Shown one piece after another: positions 24,991-33,352 of a DNA stretch of 64,000 bases. Both the position numbers and the translations under genes were made by a program. The stretch is from Flavobacterium panacagri. Lineage in GTDB: Bacteria; Bacteroidota; Bacteroidia; Flavobacteriales; Flavobacteriaceae. Below the pieces are notes generated by a model. It saw only the letters and a program-made list of their open reading frames with translations. It did no database searches and had not been told where the DNA came from. Where the stretch lies: contig NZ_CP119766.1 of NCBI RefSeq assembly GCF_030378165.1, positions 5,456,001 to 5,520,000 on the forward strand. The letters run 5' to 3'. Within the stretch, counting starts at the first letter, position 1. Each line of letters starts with the position of its first letter.

Positions 24991-25023
24991 AACTTTGTCA
25001 AAGTTTCAAACTTTGACAAAGTT
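24991..25023. repeat. Palindromic hairpin AACTTTGTCAAAGTTT, copy 2
   Basis: AACTTTGTCAAAGTTT (24991-25006), one base, then the exact complement (25008-25023). It is the same palindrome as at 7761-7789, again to the right of the 'TTTCGACCGAAGG' element. Confidence 0.6.
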
Positions 25024-25060
25024 CTTACACTCCTCTGAAAAACTAACCAAAAACCAAACT

Positions 25061-26683
25061 ATGGCAACCTATAAAAAAATAACCAAAATTGTTATCCCTA
25101 TTTTAATAGTTCTTTTCATTCTCGCAGCATTTCTTTTCTGGCCAATTAATACCGATGGTACTTTAGTCAAAGAAGATGAAAAACTGGCAGAAGGGAAAAA
25201 GGAATTTTTAGCATCCAAACCAAAATCTGATTCACTTTCTGTAAAAAAGACCAATATCATCATTCTGCTTGCAGATGATTTAGGTAAATATGATATTTCA
25301 CTTTATGGCGGAAAATCGACACCAACACCACAAATTGATTCTTTGTCCGCTTCCGGAGTTACTTTTACTGATGGTTACGCCTCTGCAGCAATTTGTTCTC
25401 CATCTCGTGCCGGATTAATCACAGGAAGATATCAAGAGCGTTTTGGACATGAATATCAACCTGGAGATCGTTATCCAAAAAACAATCTGGAGTATTATGC
25501 TTTCAAATATTTACTGAATACCAATGATTGGAGATTAAATGATAAAATCGAATATCCAAACGAGGCTTCTATCAAAACACAAGGATTACCGAAATCTGAA
25601 ATTACTTTTGCTGATTTAGCCAAAAGGCAAGGTTACGCTACAGGAATTATCGGAAAATGGCATTTGGGTCACAACAAAGGTTTCTTTCCTTTAGACCGCG
25701 GTTTCGATTATCATTACGGATTTTATCAGGCGTTCTCCTTGTATGTTCCAGAAGATGACAATCCGGATATTATCAATCATCATCATAAAGATTTTACCGA
25801 TAAAATGATTTGGAGAAAAGGCCGTGTTGGAATCGGTCAAATTCGCCGTGATACTACTATTATTGACGAAAAAGCGTATTTAACCGAAAAATTTGCCGAA
25901 GAAGCCGAAGCTTTCATCGATAAAAATAAAAACAAACCATTTTTGCTATACATTCCATTCAACGCACCGCATACGCCGTTTCAGGTTCGTAAAAAATATT
26001 ACGATCGTTTTCCAAATGTAAAAGACGAAAATAAACGTGTTTATTTTGCCATGATCAGCGCTTTGGATGATGCGATTGGAAGAATTAGAGAAAAAGTCAA
26101 AAAAGAAGGCCTTGAAGACAATACCTTAATCATTTTTGCCAGTGATAATGGAGGTGCCGATTATACTTTTGCTACAACAAATGCTCCGCTAAAAGGCGGT
26201 AAATTTTCGCATTTTGAAGGCGGAATAAATGTCCCTTTTGCACTTTCGTGGAAGGGAAAAATTAAACCTCATACAGTTTATAAACAGCCTGTAAGTACTT
26301 TAGATTTTTTTACAACCATTGCAGCAGCGATTGGTTCAGATTTACCAAAAGACAGAGTTTACGATGGAGTTGATTTAGTCAAAACTGTCAATGAAAATAA
26401 AGTCGCACACAAAGATTTATATTGGCGTTCGGGCGATGCAAAAGCTATTCGAAGCGGGGACTGGAAATTGGTTATTAGCGGCAAAACACATGAAAAATGG
26501 TTGTATAATCTAGCTTCGGATAAATTTGAAAAAACAGACCTCTCACAAAAAAATCCTGAAAAAGTAAAAGAATTACAAACTGCGCTTCAAACCTGGGAAA
26601 AAGGATTGATCAAACCGCTTTGGCCAAACTTGACCTATTATGAATTCAATTTTGGAAAACAGAAGTACTTTGTTGATTTGTAA
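25061..26683 (+). CDS. Membrane-anchored sulfatase (Cys-type)
   Basis: The 540-residue sulfatase is anchored by an N-terminal helix (about 9-28), with the catalytic domain outside the cytoplasm. Signature CSPSRAGLITGR puts Cys112 in CxPxR for formylglycine formation. LLADDLG (Asp72-73) and ASDNGGADY supply metal ligands, and HLGHNKG and APHTPF are further conserved sulfatase segments. I start it at ATG 25061; an upstream in-frame codon at 24935 would translate the repeat. It differs from the two arylsulfatases in length and active-site context, so it probably has another substrate. Confidence 0.9.
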   Translation: MATYKKITKIVIPILIVLFILAAFLFWPINTDGTLVKEDEKLAEGKKEFLASKPKSDSLSVKKTNIIILLADDLGKYDISLYGGKSTPTPQIDSLSASGVTFTDGYASAAICSPSRAGLITGRYQERFGHEYQPGDRYPKNNLEYYAFKYLLNTNDWRLNDKIEYPNEASIKTQGLPKSEITFADLAKRQGYATGIIGKWHLGHNKGFFPLDRGFDYHYGFYQAFSLYVPEDDNPDIINHHHKDFTDKMIWRKGRVGIGQIRRDTTIIDEKAYLTEKFAEEAEAFIDKNKNKPFLLYIPFNAPHTPFQVRKKYYDRFPNVKDENKRVYFAMISALDDAIGRIREKVKKEGLEDNTLIIFASDNGGADYTFATTNAPLKGGKFSHFEGGINVPFALSWKGKIKPHTVYKQPVSTLDFFTTIAAAIGSDLPKDRVYDGVDLVKTVNENKVAHKDLYWRSGDAKAIRSGDWKLVISGKTHEKWLYNLASDKFEKTDLSQKNPEKVKELQTALQTWEKGLIKPLWPNLTYYEFNFGKQKYFVDL

Positions 26684-26721
26684 TCTACAGAAGAAACCTG
26701 TCAGGTTTAATTTCAAAAACC

Positions 26722-26850
26722 AATTGCCTCCAGCTTTAGCCGGAGGTATAAAATTTCAACACACCGAAGGCTTTAGCCAAATTAATTATTCGGCTAAAGC
26801 CTTTTCTATACTCACAAAACTTTTACCTCCAGCTAAAGCTGGAGGCAATT
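26722..26850. repeat. Nested inverted repeats, 'CCTCCAGCTTTAGC' type
   Basis: Outer arms 26722-26748 and 26824-26850 (AATTGCCTCCAGC... against ...GCTGGAGGCAATT) enclose an inner pair, GGCTTTAGCC near 26769 and CGGCTAAAGCC near 26791. The CGGCTAAAGCC phrase recurs at about 13900. It fills the gap between the sulfatase and the transporter gene. Confidence 0.6.
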
Positions 26851-26875
26851 CAAAATAAAACTCTTTAAGTAAAAA

Positions 26876-28135
26876 ATGTCAACCTCAACAAAATTTACCA
26901 TTCACGAAGACTGGACTGTCGTTATTCTCGGTTTTCTTATTATCGGAATTTCTCTTTTTATTTTTCTCCCGGAAGTTCCTGTTTTCAAATGGGCAAGTGG
27001 AAACGATTTAATTTCCAATGTATTCGAAATCAAAAACCTTCAACATATTGGTTTTCAATTTATTTATTTTCTTCTGATTGGAAGTGTCGGAACTTTTTTA
27101 GTTGGAAAATCAGTTAAAAATTTCATTCTAGGATTTCCAATAATTTATTTCTTAACTATAATCGCTTTAATTCTTGCTGGAAATACAGAAGTTAAAGCAC
27201 TAAATCTAGAAGCTGTAATTTTTAGTTTAGTAATCGGATTATTAATTGGCAACTTTTTCAAACTTCCGGAGTGGTTTCGTTCTGCTCTATCAACTGAACT
27301 TTTTGTCAAAATCGGATTGGTTTTGCTGGGAACAAGCGTTATTTTTTCCGATATTTTAAAGGCAGGTTCATTGGGCTTAATTCAGGCATTGGTGGTTGTT
27401 TTATCCGTCTGGTATTTTGCCTTTTGGCTTTGCCGAAAATTAAAAGTAGACGACGAATTGACCATGATGATTTCGAGTGCGGTTTCCATCTGTGGAGTTT
27501 CGGCGGCAATTGCAACTTCTGGAGCGATAAAAGGAGATTCTAAAAAATTATCTTATGTGATTTCGATGGTTTTGGTTACCGCCATTCCCATGATGATTTT
27601 TATGCCAATTATTGCAAGTCATTTTAATTTTCCAGAAGAAGTAACAGGCGCCTGGCTCGGAGGTAGTATTGATACTTCAGGTGCTGTTGTGGCTTCTGGA
27701 ACTTTGGTTGGCGAAACGGCTTTAAAAATAAGCACGATTGTCAAATTTTCTCAAAATGTTTTATTGGGTTTAGCCGCTTTTGCAATTTCGATTTATTGGA
27801 CTTATACGCATAATAAATCGGCTGAAGTTCAGGAATCGAAACCGACACTGAGCGTAATTTGGGAACGTTTTCCAAAGTTTGTTATCGGGTTTATTGGAGC
27901 TTCTATTATTTTCTCCTTTTTCATTGCACCTGAAACTCGCGAAACCGTAAAAGAAAGTTTAAAAAATCTACAGGGACTTTGGTTCGCTTTGGCTTTTACC
28001 AGTATTGGTTTGGAAACTAATTTTAAAGATTTGCTTCAAAACAACAGTAGAAAACCTTTGATAGCATTTTTAACGGCACAATTGTTTAATATCATTATTA
28101 CATTGATTATCGCTTTTTTACTTTTTAAACCTTAA
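26876..28135 (+). CDS. YeiH/PSE-family membrane transporter (putative sulfate exporter family)
   Basis: The 419-residue protein has about ten to eleven hydrophobic helices and the family's conserved Gly/Ser stretches (ISSAVSICGVSAAIATSGAIKG in part, GAWLGGSIDTSGAVVASGTLVG in part, ASIIFSFF). The family is annotated as putative sulfate exporters, but the substrate is poorly proven. As last gene of a sulfatase operon it may handle sulfate, sulfite or a desulfated product. A strong terminator follows 80 bases downstream. Confidence 0.82.
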   Translation: MSTSTKFTIHEDWTVVILGFLIIGISLFIFLPEVPVFKWASGNDLISNVFEIKNLQHIGFQFIYFLLIGSVGTFLVGKSVKNFILGFPIIYFLTIIALILAGNTEVKALNLEAVIFSLVIGLLIGNFFKLPEWFRSALSTELFVKIGLVLLGTSVIFSDILKAGSLGLIQALVVVLSVWYFAFWLCRKLKVDDELTMMISSAVSICGVSAAIATSGAIKGDSKKLSYVISMVLVTAIPMMIFMPIIASHFNFPEEVTGAWLGGSIDTSGAVVASGTLVGETALKISTIVKFSQNVLLGLAAFAISIYWTYTHNKSAEVQESKPTLSVIWERFPKFVIGFIGASIIFSFFIAPETRETVKESLKNLQGLWFALAFTSIGLETNFKDLLQNNSRKPLIAFLTAQLFNIIITLIIAFLLFKP

Positions 28136-28216
28136 AAAACGATTTTCTCTTAACAACACCCAACAGATTTTAAAAACCTGTCGGGTTTGTCACTGTAATT
28201 CAAATACTAAACCTAA

Positions 28217-28270
28217 AAAAGCAAGTAAAAACTGTCTAAAACAAAACAGTTTTTACTTGCTTTTATTTTT
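28217..28270 (+). terminator. Strong intrinsic terminator ending sulfatase locus 1
   Basis: A 19-base stem (28217-28235 with 28246-28264, containing AAGCAAGTAAAAACTGT) with a 10-base loop, followed by a T-rich run. Confidence 0.85.
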
Positions 28271-28375
28271 CAACAAAAAACAAATAAACAACTAAATATC
28301 AAATACTTAAATACACTAAAAATATATTTTAAATTCTTCTCACTACACTTTTTTTCAAAAAAATTAAATAATCTT

Positions 28376-28429
28376 TTGGTTTTCTTTACAATAAAATTAA
28401 CTTTGTCTATAGGATTAGTAGAGTTTAAA
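28376..28429 (+). promoter_or_regulatory. SusC locus 2 promoter with conserved start-region block
   Basis: TTG (28376-28378), 19 bases, TAACTTTG (28398-28405). Bases 28397-28429 are identical to 15619-15651. Upstream of the -7 element the two promoters differ, so the identity marks a functional block around the transcription start and not recent duplication of the whole region. Confidence 0.75.
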
Positions 28430-28446
28430 CAATTAATAACTACATT

Positions 28447-28533
28447 TTGAAAACAACAGCTTATACATCGCATTACATTCTTCCTAAAAAAATCACTTAT
28501 AACAACTTCGGTTATATGTGCATGTGCTGTTAA
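28447..28533 (+). CDS. 28-residue Cys-ended leader peptide, copy 2
   Basis: A TTG-started frame of the same length as the one at 15681-15767. KTT at codons 2-4, HYILPKK at 9-15 and TYN at 17-19 are kept, and it ends YMCMCC-stop (Cys 25, 27, 28). Middle residues differ, so the conserved ends are under selection. It is about 40 bases downstream of the predicted start of transcription. The start codon is uncertain; no in-frame ATG precedes codon 24. Confidence 0.68.
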   Translation: MKTTAYTSHYILPKKITYNNFGYMCMCC

Positions 28534-28683
28534 AATCCAATTTCATTTTTGTTTTCAAATCGAAAATAAATCACAAACTAAATTTCATATTGACAAATCA
28601 GCCATTAATGCCTAACAACATTAAGAGCATAACCATGTCAAAATCATATTAACTAAAAAAATAATAACTAAAACAAGACTACA

Positions 28684-28716
28684 ATGAAAATAATGCACTG
28701 CCCTACTCTTTCATAG
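28684..28716 (+). CDS. 10-residue leader frame MKIMHCPTLS
   Basis: ATG-started, one Cys codon (28699-28701), stop TAG six bases before the hairpin. It holds the place of MKTMQSCCCK in locus 1 and has the same length, but has lost the Cys triplet or never had it. Coding status is weak. Confidence 0.3.
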   Translation: MKIMHCPTLS

Positions 28717-28722
28717 TAAAAC

Positions 28723-28746
28723 CCATTTCTGCGGCAACGGAAATGG
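28723..28746 (+). promoter_or_regulatory. Conserved hairpin sequestering a start codon, copy 2
   Basis: CCATTTCTG (28723-28731), loop CGGCAA, CGGAAATGG (28738-28746). The ATG at 28743-28745 is in the 3' arm, as in copy 1 (15989-16014). The single stem change keeps pairing as a wobble. Confidence 0.6.
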
Positions 28747-28793
28747 CAAGACTCAAAGAACATTTATCACTAAAGAAAGCCTTCGAAAATTGA
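28743..28793 (+). CDS. Short leader frame beginning MARLKEHLSL
   Basis: Sixteen codons and TGA. The first ten residues equal those at 16010-16057 with only synonymous changes; the tail (KKAFEN) differs. A second hairpin, CGAAAATTG...CAATTTTTCG (about 28783-28809), overlaps its end and could act as a terminator-like or translation-coupled structure before SusC. Confidence 0.4.
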   Translation: MARLKEHLSLKKAFEN

Positions 28794-28838
28794 CAAATCA
28801 ATTTTTCGCATCGCTATATTATTTAAACCCAAAAAGTA

Positions 28839-31800
28839 ATGAACAAGCAATTACACGCCCTTTTGTGGATTTTTGTGTTTTTAATTTCTATAGGAATTAA
28901 AGCGCAAAATACACAACCCTTAATTAATTCGATCTTAAATGGTACCGTAATCGATCAGGTAACCAATCAGCCAATTCCGGGAGTTACCGTTCAAATCAAA
29001 GGAACAACGCACGCAGCGGTAACCGATTTAGACGGAAAATTCTATTTTCAGACCGGACAAAAATTCCCTTACACTTTAGTAGTAAGTTATTTAGGTTATA
29101 TCACTACAGAACATATCGCAACCAAAGATTTCGTTCAGATTTCTTTAAAAGAAGATGTTAAAGAATTAAATGAAATCGTAATCATTGGATACGGAAGCAC
29201 TTCTAAAAAAGATTATACCGGAGCTGCCGAAACTGTGGCTCAAATGTCTTTAAAGGCTACACAGAAAACATTAGAAAGTTCGCTTCAGGGTTCTGTTGCA
29301 GGTGTAAACGTTACACAGACTTCGGGTGCACCGGGAGCAGGAATGAGTATCCGTATTCGCGGCGGAAGTTCTATTCAAGGAGGAAACGAACCGTTGTATG
29401 TAATCGACGGATTTCCTATATACAATTCAGAAGTAACTTCAGGCGTTTTGAGCGGTACGCCAACTAATCCGCTTTCAACAATAAATCCAGCAGATATTGA
29501 ATCGATTACAGTTCTGAAAGATGCTTCTTCTACGGCAATTTATGGTTCCAGAGGAGCCAACGGAGTTGTTATTATTACAACTAAAAAAGGTTCGAATACA
29601 GTAACAACTGTCAATTATGATTTTACAATCGGTCAGCAGGAAGTTCGTAAAAAAATAGATTTGTTAGATGCACAAGGTTTTTCCAGATTGCGAAATGCGG
29701 CTTTATACGACTCAAATCCGTCAGGCGGTACAAACCAATATTTGAGTGAGGCACAAATTGCTCAGCTCGGAAAAGGAACGGACTGGCAAGATGCGGCTTT
29801 CCAAAAAGGATTGACACAGAATCATCAATTGAGTATTTCTGGCGGAAACAATCAAACCAAATTTGCCATTTCTGGAAACTATTACAATCAAGAAGGAATT
29901 ATTAAAAACACCGGTTTTGAGCGTTTCAGTACTCGTGTCAACTTAACTTCAAAAATAAACAGTAAAGCAAGATTTGGTTTAAACCTAACTCTTGCTGAAA
30001 CCAAAGCCAAAGTGGCTCCAAGCGGTTTAGTTACGGCTTTAATAAGCATGCCTCCTACGGCAACTATTTATGAACCAGATGGAACTTATACTTTAAGAAA
30101 TCCGTTTGAAAATATTTTTGCCAATCCGATAGCGACTTTAAACGAACGCAAAAATCAATCAATTACCGATCGTATTTTAGGAACTGTATACGGCGAATAT
30201 GATCTTTTGAAGAATTTAGTTTTAAAAGTTTCTTTTGGAACTGATGTTATTTTCAACAAAGAAAAAAGTTATCTGCCTGCAAGCATTTACGAAGGTTCTA
30301 TCACAAATGGAGAAGGAAAAATTGGTAATGCCGATTCTAAAAGCTGGTTAAACGAAAACACTTTAACCTATACTACAGTTTTTGGCGAAAAACACCATTT
30401 GAATGCTTTAGCAGGTTATACACAGCAAAGATCTACCAGAGAATTTTCGACTGCAGGATCACAGCAATATGTAAACGACATTACCGGTTATTACAGTTTA
30501 CAAAGCGGTAATATTGCTTTAATGCCTTCTTCTGGTGAAAGTACTTGGGCATTGAATTCTTATTTATCAAGAATTAATTACAATTACGATTCGAAATATT
30601 TCCTAACAGGAAGTATACGTGCAGATGGTTCTTCTCGTTTTGGAAAAGATAATAAATGGGGTTATTTTCCATCTGTAGCTGCTGCTTGGCAGATTAGCAA
30701 CGAAAGTTTTTTTGATCCGCTGAAAAAAGTCGTTAACAGCCTAAAAATTAGAAGCAGTTGGGGAGCAACAGGAAATCAGGAAATTGGAGAATACCAGTCT
30801 CTATCTACTTTGACGAGTGTAAAATATCTTTTTGGAGATCAGATTTATACTGGTTTTACGCCTACAAGAATTGCCAACGACAATTTAGGTTGGGAATTAA
30901 CGAATCAGTTTGATGCCGGTATTGATGTTGGTTTCTTCGAGGATAAATTGAATTTAACAGTTGATGTCTATCGTAAAACCACTAAAAATTTATTGTTAGA
31001 TGTTCAGCTTCCTTATACAACCGGATTTACTTCTTCTCTACAAAATTTTGGTTCTGTACAGAATCAGGGAATCGAATTAGGTTTGAATGCTTCTCTTGGA
31101 AATACAGCTTTTTCTTGGACATCCAACTTTAATATTGCCTTTAATAGAAACAAAATTATTGCTTTAGGAAATGGTGCTGAATTTTACACTTTCGGAAATT
31201 ATATTTTAAAAGTGGGACAATCACTAGGAACATTTTACGGTGCTGTTACGGACGGAATTTTACAAACGGATGAAGTTGCTACTAAAGGAGTTTTCACAGG
31301 AAATGCAACGCCAAAAGCCGGTGATCGTTTATACAAAGACATCAACGGAGACGGCGCTTTTACAACAGCAGCAGACAGAACAAGCATTGGGGATGCACAA
31401 CCTGATTTTGTTTTCGGATTCTCAAATAATTTCACTTACAGAGGTTTTGAATTAGCTGTTTTGGTAAATGGTTCTGTTGGGAATAAAATTTTGAACGGAA
31501 ACTTACAAGCTTTAGAATTGTATAACGGACAGCAAAATGCCTCAACTTCTGCTTTAGACGCTTGGACACCAACAAATCCAAGTAATACGACTCCGAGAGC
31601 GAAACTAGATCCTGCACCGGTTTTCTCCAATCGATTTGTGGAAGATGGTTCTTTCGTTCGATTAAAAAACATCACTCTAAGCTACAATCTGCCTAAGAAA
31701 TTATCCGAAAAACTGAGTTTAACTTCAGTTAAATTCCGTGTCATTGGAGAGAACTTATTAACCTGGACAAAATATACTGGCTTTGATCCAGAAGTAACAA

Positions 31801-31886
31801 ACGGAACTACTATTTCTCCGGGAACAGATACTGGAATTTATCCAGCTTCTAAAACTATTTCAGGCGGACTAAGTGTAACATTCTAA
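28839..31886 (+). CDS. SusC/RagA-type TonB-dependent transporter (sulfatase locus 2)
   Basis: The 1015-residue protein has a signal peptide ending near IKAQ, a carboxypeptidase-like domain (LNGTVIDQVTNQPIPGVTV), a plug (NEIVIIGYGSTSKKDYTGA, IRIRGGSSI, YVIDGFPIY, SSTAIYGSRGANGVVIITTKKG) and a barrel ending SVTF. It is a diverged paralogue of the SusC at 16117; the leader, domain order and partner genes are the same, so the two loci probably arose by duplication and now serve different sulfated ligands. SusD follows after 10 bases. Confidence 0.93.
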   Translation: MNKQLHALLWIFVFLISIGIKAQNTQPLINSILNGTVIDQVTNQPIPGVTVQIKGTTHAAVTDLDGKFYFQTGQKFPYTLVVSYLGYITTEHIATKDFVQISLKEDVKELNEIVIIGYGSTSKKDYTGAAETVAQMSLKATQKTLESSLQGSVAGVNVTQTSGAPGAGMSIRIRGGSSIQGGNEPLYVIDGFPIYNSEVTSGVLSGTPTNPLSTINPADIESITVLKDASSTAIYGSRGANGVVIITTKKGSNTVTTVNYDFTIGQQEVRKKIDLLDAQGFSRLRNAALYDSNPSGGTNQYLSEAQIAQLGKGTDWQDAAFQKGLTQNHQLSISGGNNQTKFAISGNYYNQEGIIKNTGFERFSTRVNLTSKINSKARFGLNLTLAETKAKVAPSGLVTALISMPPTATIYEPDGTYTLRNPFENIFANPIATLNERKNQSITDRILGTVYGEYDLLKNLVLKVSFGTDVIFNKEKSYLPASIYEGSITNGEGKIGNADSKSWLNENTLTYTTVFGEKHHLNALAGYTQQRSTREFSTAGSQQYVNDITGYYSLQSGNIALMPSSGESTWALNSYLSRINYNYDSKYFLTGSIRADGSSRFGKDNKWGYFPSVAAAWQISNESFFDPLKKVVNSLKIRSSWGATGNQEIGEYQSLSTLTSVKYLFGDQIYTGFTPTRIANDNLGWELTNQFDAGIDVGFFEDKLNLTVDVYRKTTKNLLLDVQLPYTTGFTSSLQNFGSVQNQGIELGLNASLGNTAFSWTSNFNIAFNRNKIIALGNGAEFYTFGNYILKVGQSLGTFYGAVTDGILQTDEVATKGVFTGNATPKAGDRLYKDINGDGAFTTAADRTSIGDAQPDFVFGFSNNFTYRGFELAVLVNGSVGNKILNGNLQALELYNGQQNASTSALDAWTPTNPSNTTPRAKLDPAPVFSNRFVEDGSFVRLKNITLSYNLPKKLSEKLSLTSVKFRVIGENLLTWTKYTGFDPEVTNGTTISPGTDTGIYPASKTISGGLSVTF

Positions 31887-31896
31887 AAGATTTATC

Positions 31897-33345
31897 ATGA
31901 AAAAACTAATTATATTCAGTTTTGCGGCACTCTTTTTAATCAGTGCCTGCAATCCTTTGGACGAAGATCCAAAAGCTTTCATTTCGTCTACCAACTTTTA
32001 TAAAACAACCGAAGATGCCGATGCAGCTGTAATTGCGATTCATAATGCCATCAACAGTTCAACACATACTTTGTACAATCGTTTAATCCAGATTGCTACT
32101 GAAATGGCTACAGACGACTACGAAGCCGGGCCAAGAGCCAGAAATGCTCATGTTAGAGCTTTATCAAACCTGACTCACGACGCTTCAAACGATCGTATGA
32201 TCGAATTATGGAGACAGAGTTATGACGGAATAAACAGAGCGAATGTCGCGATTGATAATATTGCTAAAAACCCAAATCTTAATTCTCAGAAAGACAAAGA
32301 TTTGATTAATGAAGCGAAGTTTTTAAGAGCACTTTTGTATTTCAATTTAGTGAGATGGTTTGGCGATGTTCCACTAGTTTTACACGAAACAACTGTTTTG
32401 ACGTCAGAAGCTATTAACGTTTCGAACACACCCGAAGCCGATGTTTATACCCAAATTGAAAATGATTTGATTGATGCAGAGGCTCTTCCAGTAGTTCAGG
32501 CAAATAAAGGAAGAGTTACGGCAGGTGCTGCAAAAAGCATTTTGGCAAAAGTATATTTAACCGAAAAAAAATGGCAGAAAGCAGCTGAAAAAAGTAAAGA
32601 AATCATTGATAGCAAAGTATATGATTTATTCGAAAATTATGCTGACGTCTTTAACGTAGCAAGCAAAAACGGAAAAGAACATATTTTCTCAGCACAGTTT
32701 AAAGGTTTAACGAACTGGAATGGAAACATGCTGGCTTCTACAGCTGCGCCGACTTCTGTTCCTGGAATTGCAGGAGATCAAGCTGATGCTTTGCATAAAG
32801 AAGGCGGTCTTTTTGAGGCTTTCGCTGAAGATGACAAAAGAAAGTACATCACCTTTGCAGTAGAATTTGTGAGTCCAACTGATGGGAAAACCTATAAAGT
32901 CACGCCTCATTTCAATAAATATTATGATCCTTCGACACCAGCTTCTCCTGGACAGTCTTCTAAAAACACGCCAATTATAAGATTTGCTGAAGTTTTATTG
33001 ATTTATGCTGAAGCTGTAAACGAACAAAATGGCGGCCCAACTACCGAAGCTTACGCAGCAGTGGATCGAGTGAGAACAAGAGCGGGGATTCCATTATTAG
33101 CGACAACTTCTCCTGGATTGAGTCAAGACGCTTTTAGAGAAGCTGTTTTTGAAGAAAGAAGAAAAGAATTGGTTTACGAATATCAGCGCTGGTTTGATTT
33201 GGCAAGAAGAGGCCCTGATTATTTTGTGGCAAAATTAAAAGCAGCAGGAAAAACAAATGCACAGCCAAAACATGTTCACTTCCCTATTCCGCAAAGAGAA
33301 CTGGATTTGAACCCAAATTTAAAACAGGTTCCAGCTTGGAGGTAA
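31897..33345 (+). CDS. SusD/RagB-family surface lipoprotein (sulfatase locus 2)
   Basis: The 482-residue lipoprotein has signal MKKLIIFSFAALFLISAC with the lipid Cys18. SusD motifs include LINEAKFLRALLYFNLVRWFGDVPLVL and, near the end, EERRKELVYEYQRWFDLARRG. It pairs with the SusC 10 bases upstream. Compared with the SusD at 19259, helix motifs are conserved and the surface loops differ, consistent with a changed ligand. A repeat element fills the gap to the sulfatase gene. Confidence 0.93.
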   Translation: MKKLIIFSFAALFLISACNPLDEDPKAFISSTNFYKTTEDADAAVIAIHNAINSSTHTLYNRLIQIATEMATDDYEAGPRARNAHVRALSNLTHDASNDRMIELWRQSYDGINRANVAIDNIAKNPNLNSQKDKDLINEAKFLRALLYFNLVRWFGDVPLVLHETTVLTSEAINVSNTPEADVYTQIENDLIDAEALPVVQANKGRVTAGAAKSILAKVYLTEKKWQKAAEKSKEIIDSKVYDLFENYADVFNVASKNGKEHIFSAQFKGLTNWNGNMLASTAAPTSVPGIAGDQADALHKEGGLFEAFAEDDKRKYITFAVEFVSPTDGKTYKVTPHFNKYYDPSTPASPGQSSKNTPIIRFAEVLLIYAEAVNEQNGGPTTEAYAAVDRVRTRAGIPLLATTSPGLSQDAFREAVFEERRKELVYEYQRWFDLARRGPDYFVAKLKAAGKTNAQPKHVHFPIPQRELDLNPNLKQVPAWR

Positions 33346-33352
33346 TTTTTTT

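Larger units (their letters stand above)
28136..28838. other. 703-base intergenic region: terminator, promoter and three-frame leader
   Basis: It holds a fragment of the AAACCTGTCGGGTTT phrase (about 28170-28187), a strong terminator (28217-28270), then the second copy of the leader system: promoter (28376-28405), 28-codon Cys-ended frame (28447-28533), a 10-codon frame (28684-28716) and a hairpin with the MARLKEHLSL frame (28723-28793). The layout and spacing copy the region at 15598-16057. Confidence 0.75.

Noticed and set aside
24935..25060. 42-residue N-terminal extension of the membrane-anchored sulfatase
   Set aside because: It would be translated from the intergenic repeat and palindrome; the ATG at 25061 directly precedes a good membrane anchor.
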